Assembly: GCA_021202275.1 (NCBI GenBank)
Contig: JAJQDI010000028.1
Location: 67,347-131,346, forward strand
Reading direction: 5' to 3'
Origin: Bacteroides sp.
GTDB lineage: Bacteria; Bacteroidota; Bacteroidia; Bacteroidales; Bacteroidaceae
Length of the DNA: 64,000 bases
Below are positions 28,475 through 36,609 of this stretch, in pieces. The notes beneath the pieces were generated by a model that was given only the letters and a program-made list of their open reading frames with translations, was not told the origin of the DNA and ran no database searches. Every line of letters begins with the position of its first letter. Positions within the stretch are counted from its first letter, which is position 1. The position numbers and the translations under genes were made by a program.

Positions 28475-29880
28475 GGGACAGACAGGTCGATTTCCGGAGT
28501 GAAACCTGCTTGCCCTACAGACCGGAGCGTGGGTAGCTCTTCACACTGGAAAGAGAGGGTGTGCGACTCTTCCGGCGATTCGCCGTCCGGCCGATGGGTG
28601 ACCACCGCTTTGCCGGTGGAGTAGTTGATACTCGTATGTGAAGATGCGTGCGTGGCCCGGTGCATAGACCAGACTTCCTGTCCGATGAGTTCGAAACGGT
28701 GGTTCTGATACCGGAAGATATAGGCGGAGCCTCCCATGTACCAGGTGCCCGCGCTGTACCAATAGCGGAAATCCAGGCGCAGGGTACCGTTGTCCCGGAT
28801 GGTTATCTCTTCGAAAGGCTCATCCATCGTCGCGTTCCCTTCATCGGTGATCACAAATTGATCCGATTGTTCTACCAGCTTGTAGTGCCCGGTATCGGGG
28901 TCCCGGAAGGCAATGCCCAATATACGCGGATACCAGGGTTTGCTCCAGAAGCCTTCCGTGTCTTCCGCCGGAATGGAATCTTTGCTTTGCAACACGAAAG
29001 CAATATCAGGTATGCCGTCTTTATTCAGATCGTCTTCCGCGCTTTGCAACAGGTGCCAGCGATCGGGAATGAATCCTTGCAGGTCGGCAGAAGTGGCCGG
29101 GAGCGTGGGGTATCCTTCAAATTCTTTCTCTGAGGAGGTTGCCTCCGTATCGAAGTCTATCTCTATCTCGGGACTGAAAGCTGCCAGCCCTACGGTTTGC
29201 AGGATCAGTGGTCGGTCTGCGGTGAAAGAAACCGTGGTCTCCCATTTGTTCGCATCTGCCTGGTCATTCTCTTTGTAGGTCCGGATCGCTTTTCCGGTGG
29301 AGTAGTTGATACTCACCTGGGTAGATTCGCGGGTAGTGGACCAGTGACAGGTACTGAGTTCCTGCCCGATCAGATGCAGTTTTCCCTGCTGATACCTGAA
29401 AATATAGGCGGAGGTGTATCTTTCCCAGTCATCCTGCCCTGTGAAGCGGAAAAATAAGGTGCCGTTTTCCCGGATACACATCTCCGGATCTTTCCTGTTG
29501 GCTTCGCGGGCGGGGAGAAAGCGATGGGATTGTTCGACCAACCGGTATGTATCGTTCTCTTCCTCCCGGAAGGCAATGCCCAGCAGCCGGGGGTATTGGG
29601 TATCTGCTGAATAGCGATCTTCGCAGGAAAGGGTGTCTTTGCTCTGAAGTACAAATACCAGATCGGGCACTCCGTCGCGGTTGAGATCTCCCGCGCAGCT
29701 ATCCTGCAATTCCCACCCGTCAGGGATAAAGCCGGACAGCTCCCGTGCCGTTGCCGGAAGTACAGGGTAGCCCGTAAAGGATGCTGTATCCGGGGAGGGA
29801 GGTGGCTGTTGCTTTCCGGTATTCCGGCAACTCATCTGGACACTTATCAGGCTCAGAAGAATGAGAGTATATCTGTTCAT
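28471..29880 (-). CDS. lipoprotein with two tandem FG-GAP/VCBS-like halves
   Basis: A 469-residue protein with a lipoprotein signal (MNRYTLILLSLISVQMSC). The mature part is an internal duplication: residues about 40-240 and 250-465 share GYPVLPATARELSGFIPDGWELQ / GYPTLPATSADLQGFIPDRWHLL, then calcium-loop-like DLNRDGVPDLVFVLQSKD / DLNKDGIPDIAFVLQSKD, EENDTYRLVEQS / TGHYKLVEQS and SYINYSTGKA-type ends. The DxNxDGxPD loops resemble EF-hand-like sites in FG-GAP/VCBS repeats. It is likely a surface or periplasmic lipoprotein; the ligand is unknown. It converges on nadD with a 4-base overlap. Confidence 0.75.
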   Translation of the reverse strand: MNRYTLILLSLISVQMSCRNTGKQQPPPSPDTASFTGYPVLPATARELSGFIPDGWELQDSCAGDLNRDGVPDLVFVLQSKDTLSCEDRYSADTQYPRLLGIAFREEENDTYRLVEQSHRFLPAREANRKDPEMCIRENGTLFFRFTGQDDWERYTSAYIFRYQQGKLHLIGQELSTCHWSTTRESTQVSINYSTGKAIRTYKENDQADANKWETTVSFTADRPLILQTVGLAAFSPEIEIDFDTEATSSEKEFEGYPTLPATSADLQGFIPDRWHLLQSAEDDLNKDGIPDIAFVLQSKDSIPAEDTEGFWSKPWYPRILGIAFRDPDTGHYKLVEQSDQFVITDEGNATMDEPFEEITIRDNGTLRLDFRYWYSAGTWYMGGSAYIFRYQNHRFELIGQEVWSMHRATHASSHTSINYSTGKAVVTHRPDGESPEESHTLSFQCEELPTLRSVGQAGFTPEIDLSVP

Positions 29881-29941
29881 GGTGTATAGGTGCTGATCGT
29901 GGTTGCAAATATAATACGCATATTTGTATGAAGGGTGAAAA

Positions 29942-30144
29942 AAGTTATAAGTTTTAAGTTTTGAGTTCTAAGTTTTAGTTTATGGATTCTTTTTATCTTA
30001 TATTTCCGGATGTTACTCAAAACTTACAACTCAAAACTTAATTCGCATTTTCGGATCTTACTTATAACTCAAAACTTACAACTCAAAACTTAATTCGCAT
30101 TTCCGGATCTTACTTATAACTTAAAACTTACAACTCAAAACTTA
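29942..30144. repeat. AACTTACAACTCAAAACTTA repeat cluster
   Basis: Two 52-base direct copies beginning ATTCGCATTTYCGGATCTTA (30041-30092 and 30093-30144), preceded by AAGTTTTAAGTTTTGAGTTC arms (29949-29980) in inverted orientation. No gene lies between 29881 and 30183. Related copies are at 5041-5148 and 25199-25240. Confidence 0.75.
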
Positions 30145-30183
30145 TCGGGAATTTTACCTATCTTAGCCGACAAATAAGCGTCT

Positions 30184-31798
30184 ATGAAAAACTATATCCT
30201 GATCCATTTCTTTAGCTGTATGGTCCCTGTGCTGGTAGCGGCCTATCTGTATCATTTCGTCGTACGCGGACAAAGTGGACTGGCCTTTATCTATCTGACG
30301 GTCATTGCTGTTTTTTTCCTGAGTATTCTCTCCGGCATCCTGGGTACCAGATACAGCCACAGTATATGGCTTCCTGCGGTCATCAACTGCGTGGTCATAT
30401 TTATCGCCGCGATACTTTTAGGTCAGGAAGGGGTGCTGATGATGGTCCCTCCCCTGTTTCTGGTCACGTTTGTCTGTAGCTTCTTCACCTGGCTCATCAT
30501 GCACAGTTCTTCCGGCGCGGTGCTGCATTACACGTATATACTGCTTTTTGTGCTTCTTTTAGGGGGTGGTATCTATACGTTCCTGGCTTTTGTCAACGGA
30601 CCGGTACATCGGGGAGACAGCAGTATCTTTTTCCGTACGGAAGAAACCTCTGCCGGCTACGAACAGGTGCCTCCCTCGAGGGAGCAATACGAGGCTTACC
30701 TGGAGTGTGTTCGTTTGTCAGGGGCAGGAAAAGAGATCGAAGAAAAATCCTCAAGTATGTATTCTTCTACCTTGCTGGTGGATAAGGACGGGGTACCCTA
30801 TTCGGGAAAGGTCTACCTCTACCGTCCTAAACTCAAGATCAATCCGCTGCCCCGGAAAAAAGAGGTGTTGCTCTATTATATGGATGGTTTGTTATGGGGT
30901 TATTCTCACGGACAAACTCATTTGCCGACCGAATATACCAACCGGGCCCTGCTGCATCTGCCGGGGATGCCTGCCTCGCTGCCCTATCTGGTACACAAAA
31001 CCTATGAGCAACGGGCGCTGGAAGCGCTGTCGTGGGCCGGAGCCTATTATGTGATGCCCGATCAGAGGCTGCTAGCTTTGGGAGAAGACAACAGTTTGTA
31101 CCTCGGAGAGGTGGGATTTCACTACAACGGTCTGTTGAGGTATATTTCCTGGGAAACGATGAACCTGAGCGACAATGAAGGGATGGACTGGTATCGTTGG
31201 GAGAGCCGGTTTTTTGATACGCTGGGATACAGTGGAGATCGTTCGGACTGGGATGCCCGGGCGTTTGTCCCTGTGGATACCCTTCCCGAAGTCATACGGC
31301 CGGGAGCCCTGAAAGATCCCGAAGAAATCAAATTCATGGAAGAACACTTCGTCCACCCGGTCCGGATCTGGTTGCCGGGAAATACCTACACGTGGAAAGA
31401 GGGGGGAATCGCTTCTCTCCAACCTGTGTGGGCTCTATGGGCTGGAGGCGGGGAAAGAAGATCTTCCGGATCTCCTGATCGCGGATGCCCGGGACAAGTC
31501 CCTGCACGACACGCAGCCGGAAGACAGGAAATGTATCGGAGATCTGCTCAACCGGTGCGTCATTGCGCCCCAGCTGGAAAACCCGCACCAGAAACATCTC
31601 TGGTACAGTGACGCACCTGTCTGGCTGGTGATCCGCGAAAAAAGCACCGGGAAAAGTTTCTCTTTAGGATATATAGAGGGACGGTTTGTCATGAGAAATA
31701 ATTTTTATACTTTCGTTTTTCCGGAAGAGAAACAAGAGGAATTTACCCAACAGATGCAGCAGTGTATCCGGAAATACATAGAGACGGAAGTTGGGTAA
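30184..31798 (+). pseudogene. multi-pass membrane protein, frameshifted
   Basis: The intended product is 537 residues. Residues about 1-140 contain five hydrophobic helices (LIHFFSCMVPVLVAAYLYHF, FIYLTVIAVFFLSILSGIL, WLPAVINCVVIFIAAILLG, MVPPLFLVTFVCSFFTWLI, YTYILLFVLLLGGGIYTFLAF). A long soluble domain follows with PYSGKVYLYRPKLKI and SLYLGEVGFHYNGLLRYISWE. A run of six G's (31401-31406) breaks the frame; with five, the product continues LCGLYGLEAGKEDLPDLL to IETEVG and TAA at 31798. I recognise no family. Confidence 0.6.
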
Positions 31799-32275
31799 TC
31801 TTGTGTATGTTCCGAAGGAGACAGATCCCTGGTTGCGGGGCGGAACGTATATATTCCTCCGCGTTCCCCGGAGGAGATCTATCCATAACCCGGTTTGTAG
31901 CAGTCGGATTTATCTGTGTTCCCCGAAGGGGATCCAGCTATAGCCCGGGGATGAGTGTAAGGTTGTGTAGCGCCAGTGAAACAACATGGAGCGAATCCCC
32001 GGGCGGGAAGCGTACATGACTGCAACTTTGAAGAGGTTGCAGTTATCAGATAAGGATATATTATATTCTGTATGCAACCTTTGCACCTTAGATGTGTAGA
32101 AAAATATCCAAGGTTTTATTTTTGCGTATTCTTGTTTACCCCGCATCAAGGTTGAGTCCTGTAAAACAGCTTACCCGGGGTTGCCTTGTGTCGCTTCACT
32201 GACGTTCCGCTCTTCACAGGCAACCCCGGGCTACTGATCTATCCCCTTCGGGGAACACAGAGAGGGATACACAGG
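31799..32275. repeat. CCCCGAAGGGG / CCCGGG REP-like composite element
   Basis: It contains GTGTTCCCCGAAGGGGATCC, AGCCCGGGGATGAG, GCAACTTTGAAGAGGTTGC (hairpin) and TATGCAACCTTTGCACCTTA, and closes with CCGGGCTACTGATCTATCCC and CTTCGGGGAACACAGAG. The same parts in the same order occur at 45586-45893 and, shortened, at 39738-39955. No gene is seen here; short open frames across it are not credible. Confidence 0.75.
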
Positions 32276-32279
32276 TTAC

Positions 32280-32459
32280 TTGCGGTTACTTTTACCTGCT
32301 TGCGGTTACTTTTACCTGCTTGTAGTTGCTTTTACCTGTTTGTGGTCACTTTTACCTGCCTGCGATTATTTTTACCGGCTTGCAGTCATTTTTACCGGCT
32401 TATATTTACTCCTGTCTACTTGTATCTATTCGTACCGGCTTGTGACCACTTTTGTTTTA
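32280..32459. repeat. nine-copy 20-base tandem repeat
   Basis: Exactly nine 20-base units from 32280 to 32459. The first two are identical (TTGCGGTTACTTTTACCTGC) and later units are increasingly diverged (consensus TTGYRRTYACTTTTACCKGC). The period is not a multiple of three and no gene overlaps it. Confidence 0.85.
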
Positions 32460-32499
32460 TTACCTTCTTGTAACCTTTCCTGCCGGAATGTAATCTCTG

Positions 32500-33030
32500 T
32501 TAACTGAGCGCTTCCACTACTTTCCCGATCATAGTACCGATGGTGTTCTCTGTCTGTGCTGTGTAGAGGTTGCCGTCTGCTTCGCAGGCTTCTTCACTGG
32601 CTATGGCCTGTTGCAGTGCCGGCCTGGCAAGGGGGTGTACAGAGACCTTCTTCCCGGTGGCGGCTCCGGCGAAATCGAACAGCATCCCTCCCACACAATG
32701 TCCGATGAGTATCTTGCCTTTTTGTCCGAAGGTGGCGATCACTGCCATCATATCCTGGTTGTAAGGCGCCGAGGCGTTTTCACTGAATACGGGCATGGCA
32801 TCGCCACAGGCAAAGACAAGAGCGTCGAACTCCTCTTCGTGTCCTTTGAGACGGGCAATCACATCGTCGGCACGGAGGGCGATGCCGGAGTTGGTTTTTA
32901 TCTCTGTAGTCTCTGCAACGGCAAATACTTTGTAAGAGATGTTGTTCTCAACAAATGCTTCCAGATACTGGAACAATCCGGAACCGTTGACCGGATTAAC
33001 TGCGATTACTGCTACTTTCTTTTTCATCAT
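32500..33030 (-). CDS. DJ-1/PfpI family protein, ElbB-like
   Basis: A 176-residue cytoplasmic protein of the class I glutamine amidotransferase-like fold. KKVAVIAVNPVNGSGLFQYLEAF at the N-terminus and FDALVFACGDAMP are family-like, and the nucleophile elbow Cys is in ILIGHCVGGMLF (about 113). The best named relative is ElbB (isoprenoid biosynthesis glyoxalase), although this protein is shorter than E. coli ElbB (about 217), so a general DJ-1/PfpI stress protein is an alternative. A HxlR-type regulator is transcribed divergently 145 bases away and may control it. Confidence 0.6.
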   Translation of the reverse strand: MMKKKVAVIAVNPVNGSGLFQYLEAFVENNISYKVFAVAETTEIKTNSGIALRADDVIARLKGHEEEFDALVFACGDAMPVFSENASAPYNQDMMAVIATFGQKGKILIGHCVGGMLFDFAGAATGKKVSVHPLARPALQQAIASEEACEADGNLYTAQTENTIGTMIGKVVEALS

Positions 33031-33074
33031 GTAAATTATTGTTAATGAGTAATACTTTCATTCAGTAAGTTTAT

Positions 33075-33082
33075 TACTTTTG
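33075..33082 (+). promoter_or_regulatory. TACTTTTG promoter box of the HxlR gene
   Basis: It matches TAnnTTTG. Downstream, AGGGGTTCCCCT and the inverted pair TACTC...GAGTA (between about 33098 and 33135) are possible operator sites in the divergent region. Both are tentative. Confidence 0.4.
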
Positions 33083-33175
33083 CGAACAAATGTAGGGGTT
33101 CCCCTCCGTACTCACAAGAACGGAAACGGAGTATAGTTGGGAACAGATGTGTAACTATTGCTGGATATCAGAAAG

Positions 33176-33547
33176 ATGGAACAAACAAAAAAAATAAAAA
33201 ACTTTTTTCCGGAGGGAGTGTGTCCCATACGGAATATCCTGAGCCGTATCGGCGACAAGTGGTCTATGTTGGTGCTGGTGACGCTGGATGCCAACGGGGT
33301 GATGCGATTCAATGAGGTGTACCGTTCGCTGGGAGATATCTCACACCGGATGCTGACCCTTACTCTTCGCACCCTGGAAGAGGATGGATTGGTGTACCGT
33401 AAGGTATATGCGGAGGTACCGCCCCGGGTAGAGTATAGCCTGACGGAGCTGGGAAGTAGTCTGATCCCCCACCTGGAGACGCTGGTAGACTGGGCAGTGA
33501 GGCATTCGGAAAGGATCGTGGAGGGGAGAAAAGAGAAAGAGAGGTGA
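33176..33547 (+). CDS. HxlR-family transcriptional regulator
   Basis: A 123-residue winged-helix regulator. The family signature CPIRNILSRIGDKWSMLVLVTL (residues about 16-37) with the sensor-type N-terminal Cys, the recognition helix SHRMLTLTLRTLEEDGLVYRK and the wing YSLTELGSSL are all present. HxlR proteins sense electrophiles or redox stress and often control a divergent oxidoreductase gene; here the divergent DJ-1/PfpI gene is the obvious candidate. The ATG at 33176 is preferred over the TTG at 33158. Confidence 0.88.
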   Translation: MEQTKKIKNFFPEGVCPIRNILSRIGDKWSMLVLVTLDANGVMRFNEVYRSLGDISHRMLTLTLRTLEEDGLVYRKVYAEVPPRVEYSLTELGSSLIPHLETLVDWAVRHSERIVEGRKEKER

Positions 33548-34323
33548 AGGGTAGTTCGGTTGTCCTGACACTTTGATCTGACTGTTTATATCATCCAGGT
33601 ACGTTCAGATGGTGGCGATTGACTCCTTCTTCCAAATCCTGAAGAAATGCAAAACCTTTTGTGGAGATAGCCAAGAAGTCTGAAAAAGGAGGGAGTTGCG
33701 TTAAAATGCCTTTGCCACACAGAACTTTTTCCTTTTCCGGATTGTATTACAGAGACCTTCGCCGATCGGAGTTCCGGTATGGGATATGAACTATCCCTTG
33801 CGGACAACAGGTGGGAAGGTATACTAAATGCCAGTTACGAAACACCCCCTATGTGCACTTTTTCAGGTGCTGATAAGCGGGAGATATAGAGTGAATGGCT
33901 GGCGTTTTCAGTGGTTGATAGAAACGGAAACCGCTGTTTTGACCCGAATCCTCCGCACCGTATGTTCGCGGATTAGAAAAAGGGTTTTATTGGAAGAGAG
34001 GTAAAAAGGAGTCATGTCTTTTTTATCTCTCTTTTCGTTGTATGGCTGCGCTGGAAAAGGAGGCGAGCAACTGCTGTGTGAACAAATTCTAACCTTTTCC
34101 GGAAAAGGGAAAAGATAGATGAACAAATAAAGAATTAAGTTAAAACTGCCAGGGGTATTTCAACCAAACGGGGTATTTTTTTGCTTTTTCTTGTCACAGA
34201 GTCGCCAGACACATTTCCTGTGTACTCAGATCGTGTGGGTGGTGGCCGCTCGTCGGGGGAATGTTTTTCCCGGACGGAAATAACGGAATATATAAATCAG
34301 AAGATTAATTCAAAAAAAGAAGT
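33548..34323. other. 776-base region without a recognised gene
   Basis: I see no convincing gene, hairpin or repeat family member here. Short open frames exist on both strands but lack plausible composition or starts. It could be a decayed gene or a long 5' region of the downstream DUF4890 gene. Confidence 0.4.
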
Positions 34324-34731
34324 ATGAAACGTATTTTATTTGTATTGGTTGCCATTTTGGTGACAGGAAATGTGCTGATGGCACAGGAGCGTCGGGATAT
34401 AAGAACCATGTCTGACCGGGAGTGGATAGACCACATGACGGATGAGATGACTAATCATTATTCCCTGAACGCAGACCAGCGGGCCAAACTGGATCGTCTG
34501 AATGATGAGATGAGACCGAAAATAGACCAGGTAGAGACCCGCTATCAGCGCGGAAATATGTCTGCTCAGGAACGTGACCGTCTGGAGAACGAGATGCGCG
34601 ATTATCACAAGCAGTACGACGAACGTATCAAGGATATCCTGGATAACAACCAGTATGACAAATACAAAAAGAGCAGAACAGAGCGCGAAAGTGCGAATCA
34701 GCTGCGTAGAGAGGTACGTCATAACAAATAA
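34324..34731 (+). CDS. DUF4890 (Spy/CpxP-like) secreted protein
   Basis: A 135-residue protein with a signal peptide (MKRILFVLVAILVTGNVLMAQ) and a helical, charged mature part (WIDHMTDEMTNHYSLNADQRAKLDRLNDEM and DERIKDILDNNQYDKYKKSRTERE) as in DUF4890 and Spy/CpxP-like periplasmic proteins. In that broader class the role is chaperone or stress sensing; here it is unproven. A second DUF4890 gene follows 377 bases downstream, so this is a paralogous pair. A strong terminator separates them. Confidence 0.75.
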   Translation: MKRILFVLVAILVTGNVLMAQERRDIRTMSDREWIDHMTDEMTNHYSLNADQRAKLDRLNDEMRPKIDQVETRYQRGNMSAQERDRLENEMRDYHKQYDERIKDILDNNQYDKYKKSRTERESANQLRREVRHNK

Positions 34732-34789
34732 TGAACCGTGTAGAGGTGTAGAAAGGAAGTTCCTTTCGTACATCTGAGCGTATCGTTTG

Positions 34790-34853
34790 CAGCCGGCTTT
34801 CCGGAAGATAGGGTGATGATCCTTCTTATCGGAAAGCCGGCTGTTTCTGTTTT
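34790..34853 (+). terminator. Rho-independent terminator
   Basis: CAGCCGGCTTTCCG (34790-34803) pairs perfectly with CGGAAAGCCGGCTG (34830-34843) and is followed by TTTCTGTTTT. It ends the first DUF4890 transcript. Confidence 0.8.
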
Positions 34854-35108
34854 AAAAAGATACAAACAAATGATTTATTTAGTTAAAACCGCAGGGAAGC
34901 CTTAAACCTGTACACCCCGCCGGAGTCATACACACAGTTGCAACACTAAAAACGACCTGGTGGCCGGAGGATAGCCGGATGACGCGGAGAAACATTCCGG
35001 ACCGGCCGGGTACAAAGAGAACATGAAAAGAGCATGTGTACGGGATACAATGAGTCGCATGTGGAAATTCATGAAGTAATCCTAATTAACGAATAAAAAG
35101 AAGAAGAT

Positions 35109-35711
35109 ATGAAAAGAGTAAGTTTAGCAGTGATGGCTCTGTTTATGATGGTCGGACTGACAATGGCTCAGGGACCGCGGGGCGGACAAAAAGGTATGGA
35201 CGCGAAGGAACGCGCGGAAAAGATGACCGAGCGTATGGTAAAGGAATATGGTCTGGATGATTCACAAAAACAGCAGTTGCTGGAGGTGAATCTGGCACTG
35301 GCCGAGAAAATGGGCAACCGGCCCGCGCCAGGTCCGCGTATGCATCCCGGAAAGAAGGGAAAATCCTGTCAGTGTGGCTGTGACTGCAACGAAAAAGGCA
35401 AAGAGGCCAAAGGAGAAAAGGTAGCCGAAGGCGAGAAAGAGAAGAAGGTAGCCCGTGCGGATCGTTCGGAACGTAAAGATCGTCCCGACCGCAGAGACCG
35501 TGCCGAACGTCCTCAGATCTCCAAAGAAGATATGGAGAAACACCATCAGGAGATGAAGGAAGTACGGGAGGATTATAACTCCCGGTTGCAGAAGATCCTG
35601 ACTCAGGAGCAGTATCAGGCTTATAGCAAAAAGCAGGCGGAACGTGAACAACAGATGAAGGAGCGGATGGAAAAGGCGAAAGAAGCCCGTGAAAGCCGGA
35701 AAAAAGGATAA
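35109..35711 (+). CDS. DUF4890 protein with Cys cluster and charged linker
   Basis: A 200-residue protein with a signal peptide (MKRVSLAVMALFMMVGLTMAQ) and a DUF4890-like helical frame (TERMVKEYGLDDSQKQQLLEVNLALAEKM at about 39-67; DYNSRLQKILTQEQYQAYSKKQAERE at about 153-178). Between them is an insert with the cysteine cluster SCQCGCDCNEKGK (about 90-102) and a highly charged tract rich in KxE and RxDR. The four closely spaced cysteines suggest metal binding, which is inference. The frame is intact. Confidence 0.7.
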   Translation: MKRVSLAVMALFMMVGLTMAQGPRGGQKGMDAKERAEKMTERMVKEYGLDDSQKQQLLEVNLALAEKMGNRPAPGPRMHPGKKGKSCQCGCDCNEKGKEAKGEKVAEGEKEKKVARADRSERKDRPDRRDRAERPQISKEDMEKHHQEMKEVREDYNSRLQKILTQEQYQAYSKKQAEREQQMKERMEKAKEARESRKKG

Positions 35712-35917
35712 AGAGATTTACCATTTACTCCCTTCGGTCATGACCGCTTATGTGATTATTGACATCAGGGAACATTGGCGATGGGACGGACCAACGGTTC
35801 GTCCCATCGTCAATCTCTCCGTTTCTCCCTTTCTGGGTTCGTAAATCTTTTCTCCTTTATTTGTGTAATTGGTTGTCTTTTTGTTCCTTTGCCTGTACAA
35901 ATATGAATGTCTTTTAC

Positions 35918-36469
35918 ATGGGAAAACTGATTTTGTGGGCAGTGTTGCCCGTATCCTTGTTGTTGGCAGCCTGCCAGGGCAGACCGGTAGAAACAAAAAA
36001 TGACATAACCATTGTGATGCAACAGTCGGTCGATGAGTCCGGACTGCATCGGATGCAGGTATCCGCAACTGAGCAGACAGTTACTTACCGCAACAAAGAA
36101 TATCTCTCTTCTGTGGTGCGTGTGCCGGATGAATCTCTGCCCGTAGTGACCAACGCATCGGGCGACCGGTATATAGACAATAAGATCACACTGGATCTGA
36201 AACTCAAAGAGGGAGGAAAGTAGATCTTTGCCCAGACTTTTACCAGGCAGAATTTTTCTTCGGTGGTGAGTGCCGAGTTTCTCAGCAATGCCATTCTGGA
36301 AGGGATGGTGTACGACAAGACCACTCCGCAGGGCATTGTCTATGCGGCCAGTCTCAGCTATCCGCATACCGATCTGTATGTACCCGTTGCCATTACCATC
36401 ACTGCCGACGGTAAGATGTCTATGGTGAAAGAGGATCTGATGGAAGAGGTATATATCTCCGGAGAGTAA
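35918..36469 (+). pseudogene. DUF4738-type lipoprotein, in-frame TAG
   Basis: The intended 183-residue product has a lipoprotein signal (MGKLILWAVLPVSLLLAAC) and a DUF4738-like mature domain: RYIDNKITLDLKLKEGGK, then IFAQTFTRQNFSSVVSAEFLSNAILEGMVYD and DLYVPVAITITADGKMSM. The frame is interrupted by TAG at 36221-36223, between GGK and IFAQTF, and continues in frame to TAA at 36469. The two halves clearly belong together. Function is unknown. A terminator lies 103 bases past the end. Confidence 0.7.
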
Positions 36470-36571
36470 GGATCTGAGGCGGTCTGTATGTTACGCAGCG
36501 CATATAGGAATGGCATATTCCTGGAGGATGCCTGTTTGTTTCTACAAAACTGATATTTTCCGAAACATATC

Positions 36572-36604
36572 AAAGGCAGTCGTAAGGCTGCCTTTTGTAT
36601 TTTA
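36572..36604 (+). terminator. Rho-independent terminator
   Basis: AAAGGCAG (36572-36579) pairs with CTGCCTTT (36588-36595), followed by TGTATTTTA. It ends the DUF4738 transcript and lies immediately before the sulfatase start, so the sulfatase promoter must overlap it or transcription must read through. Confidence 0.65.
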
Positions 36605-36609
36605 GTCGC

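Noticed and set aside
32280..32459. Possible CRISPR array or coding repeat
   Set aside because: Units are contiguous without spacers, and the 20-base period would change reading frame each unit.
32186..32473. Open frame of 95 codons across the 20-base repeats
   Set aside because: It exists only because of repeat composition, lacks a plausible start and overlaps a REP-like element.
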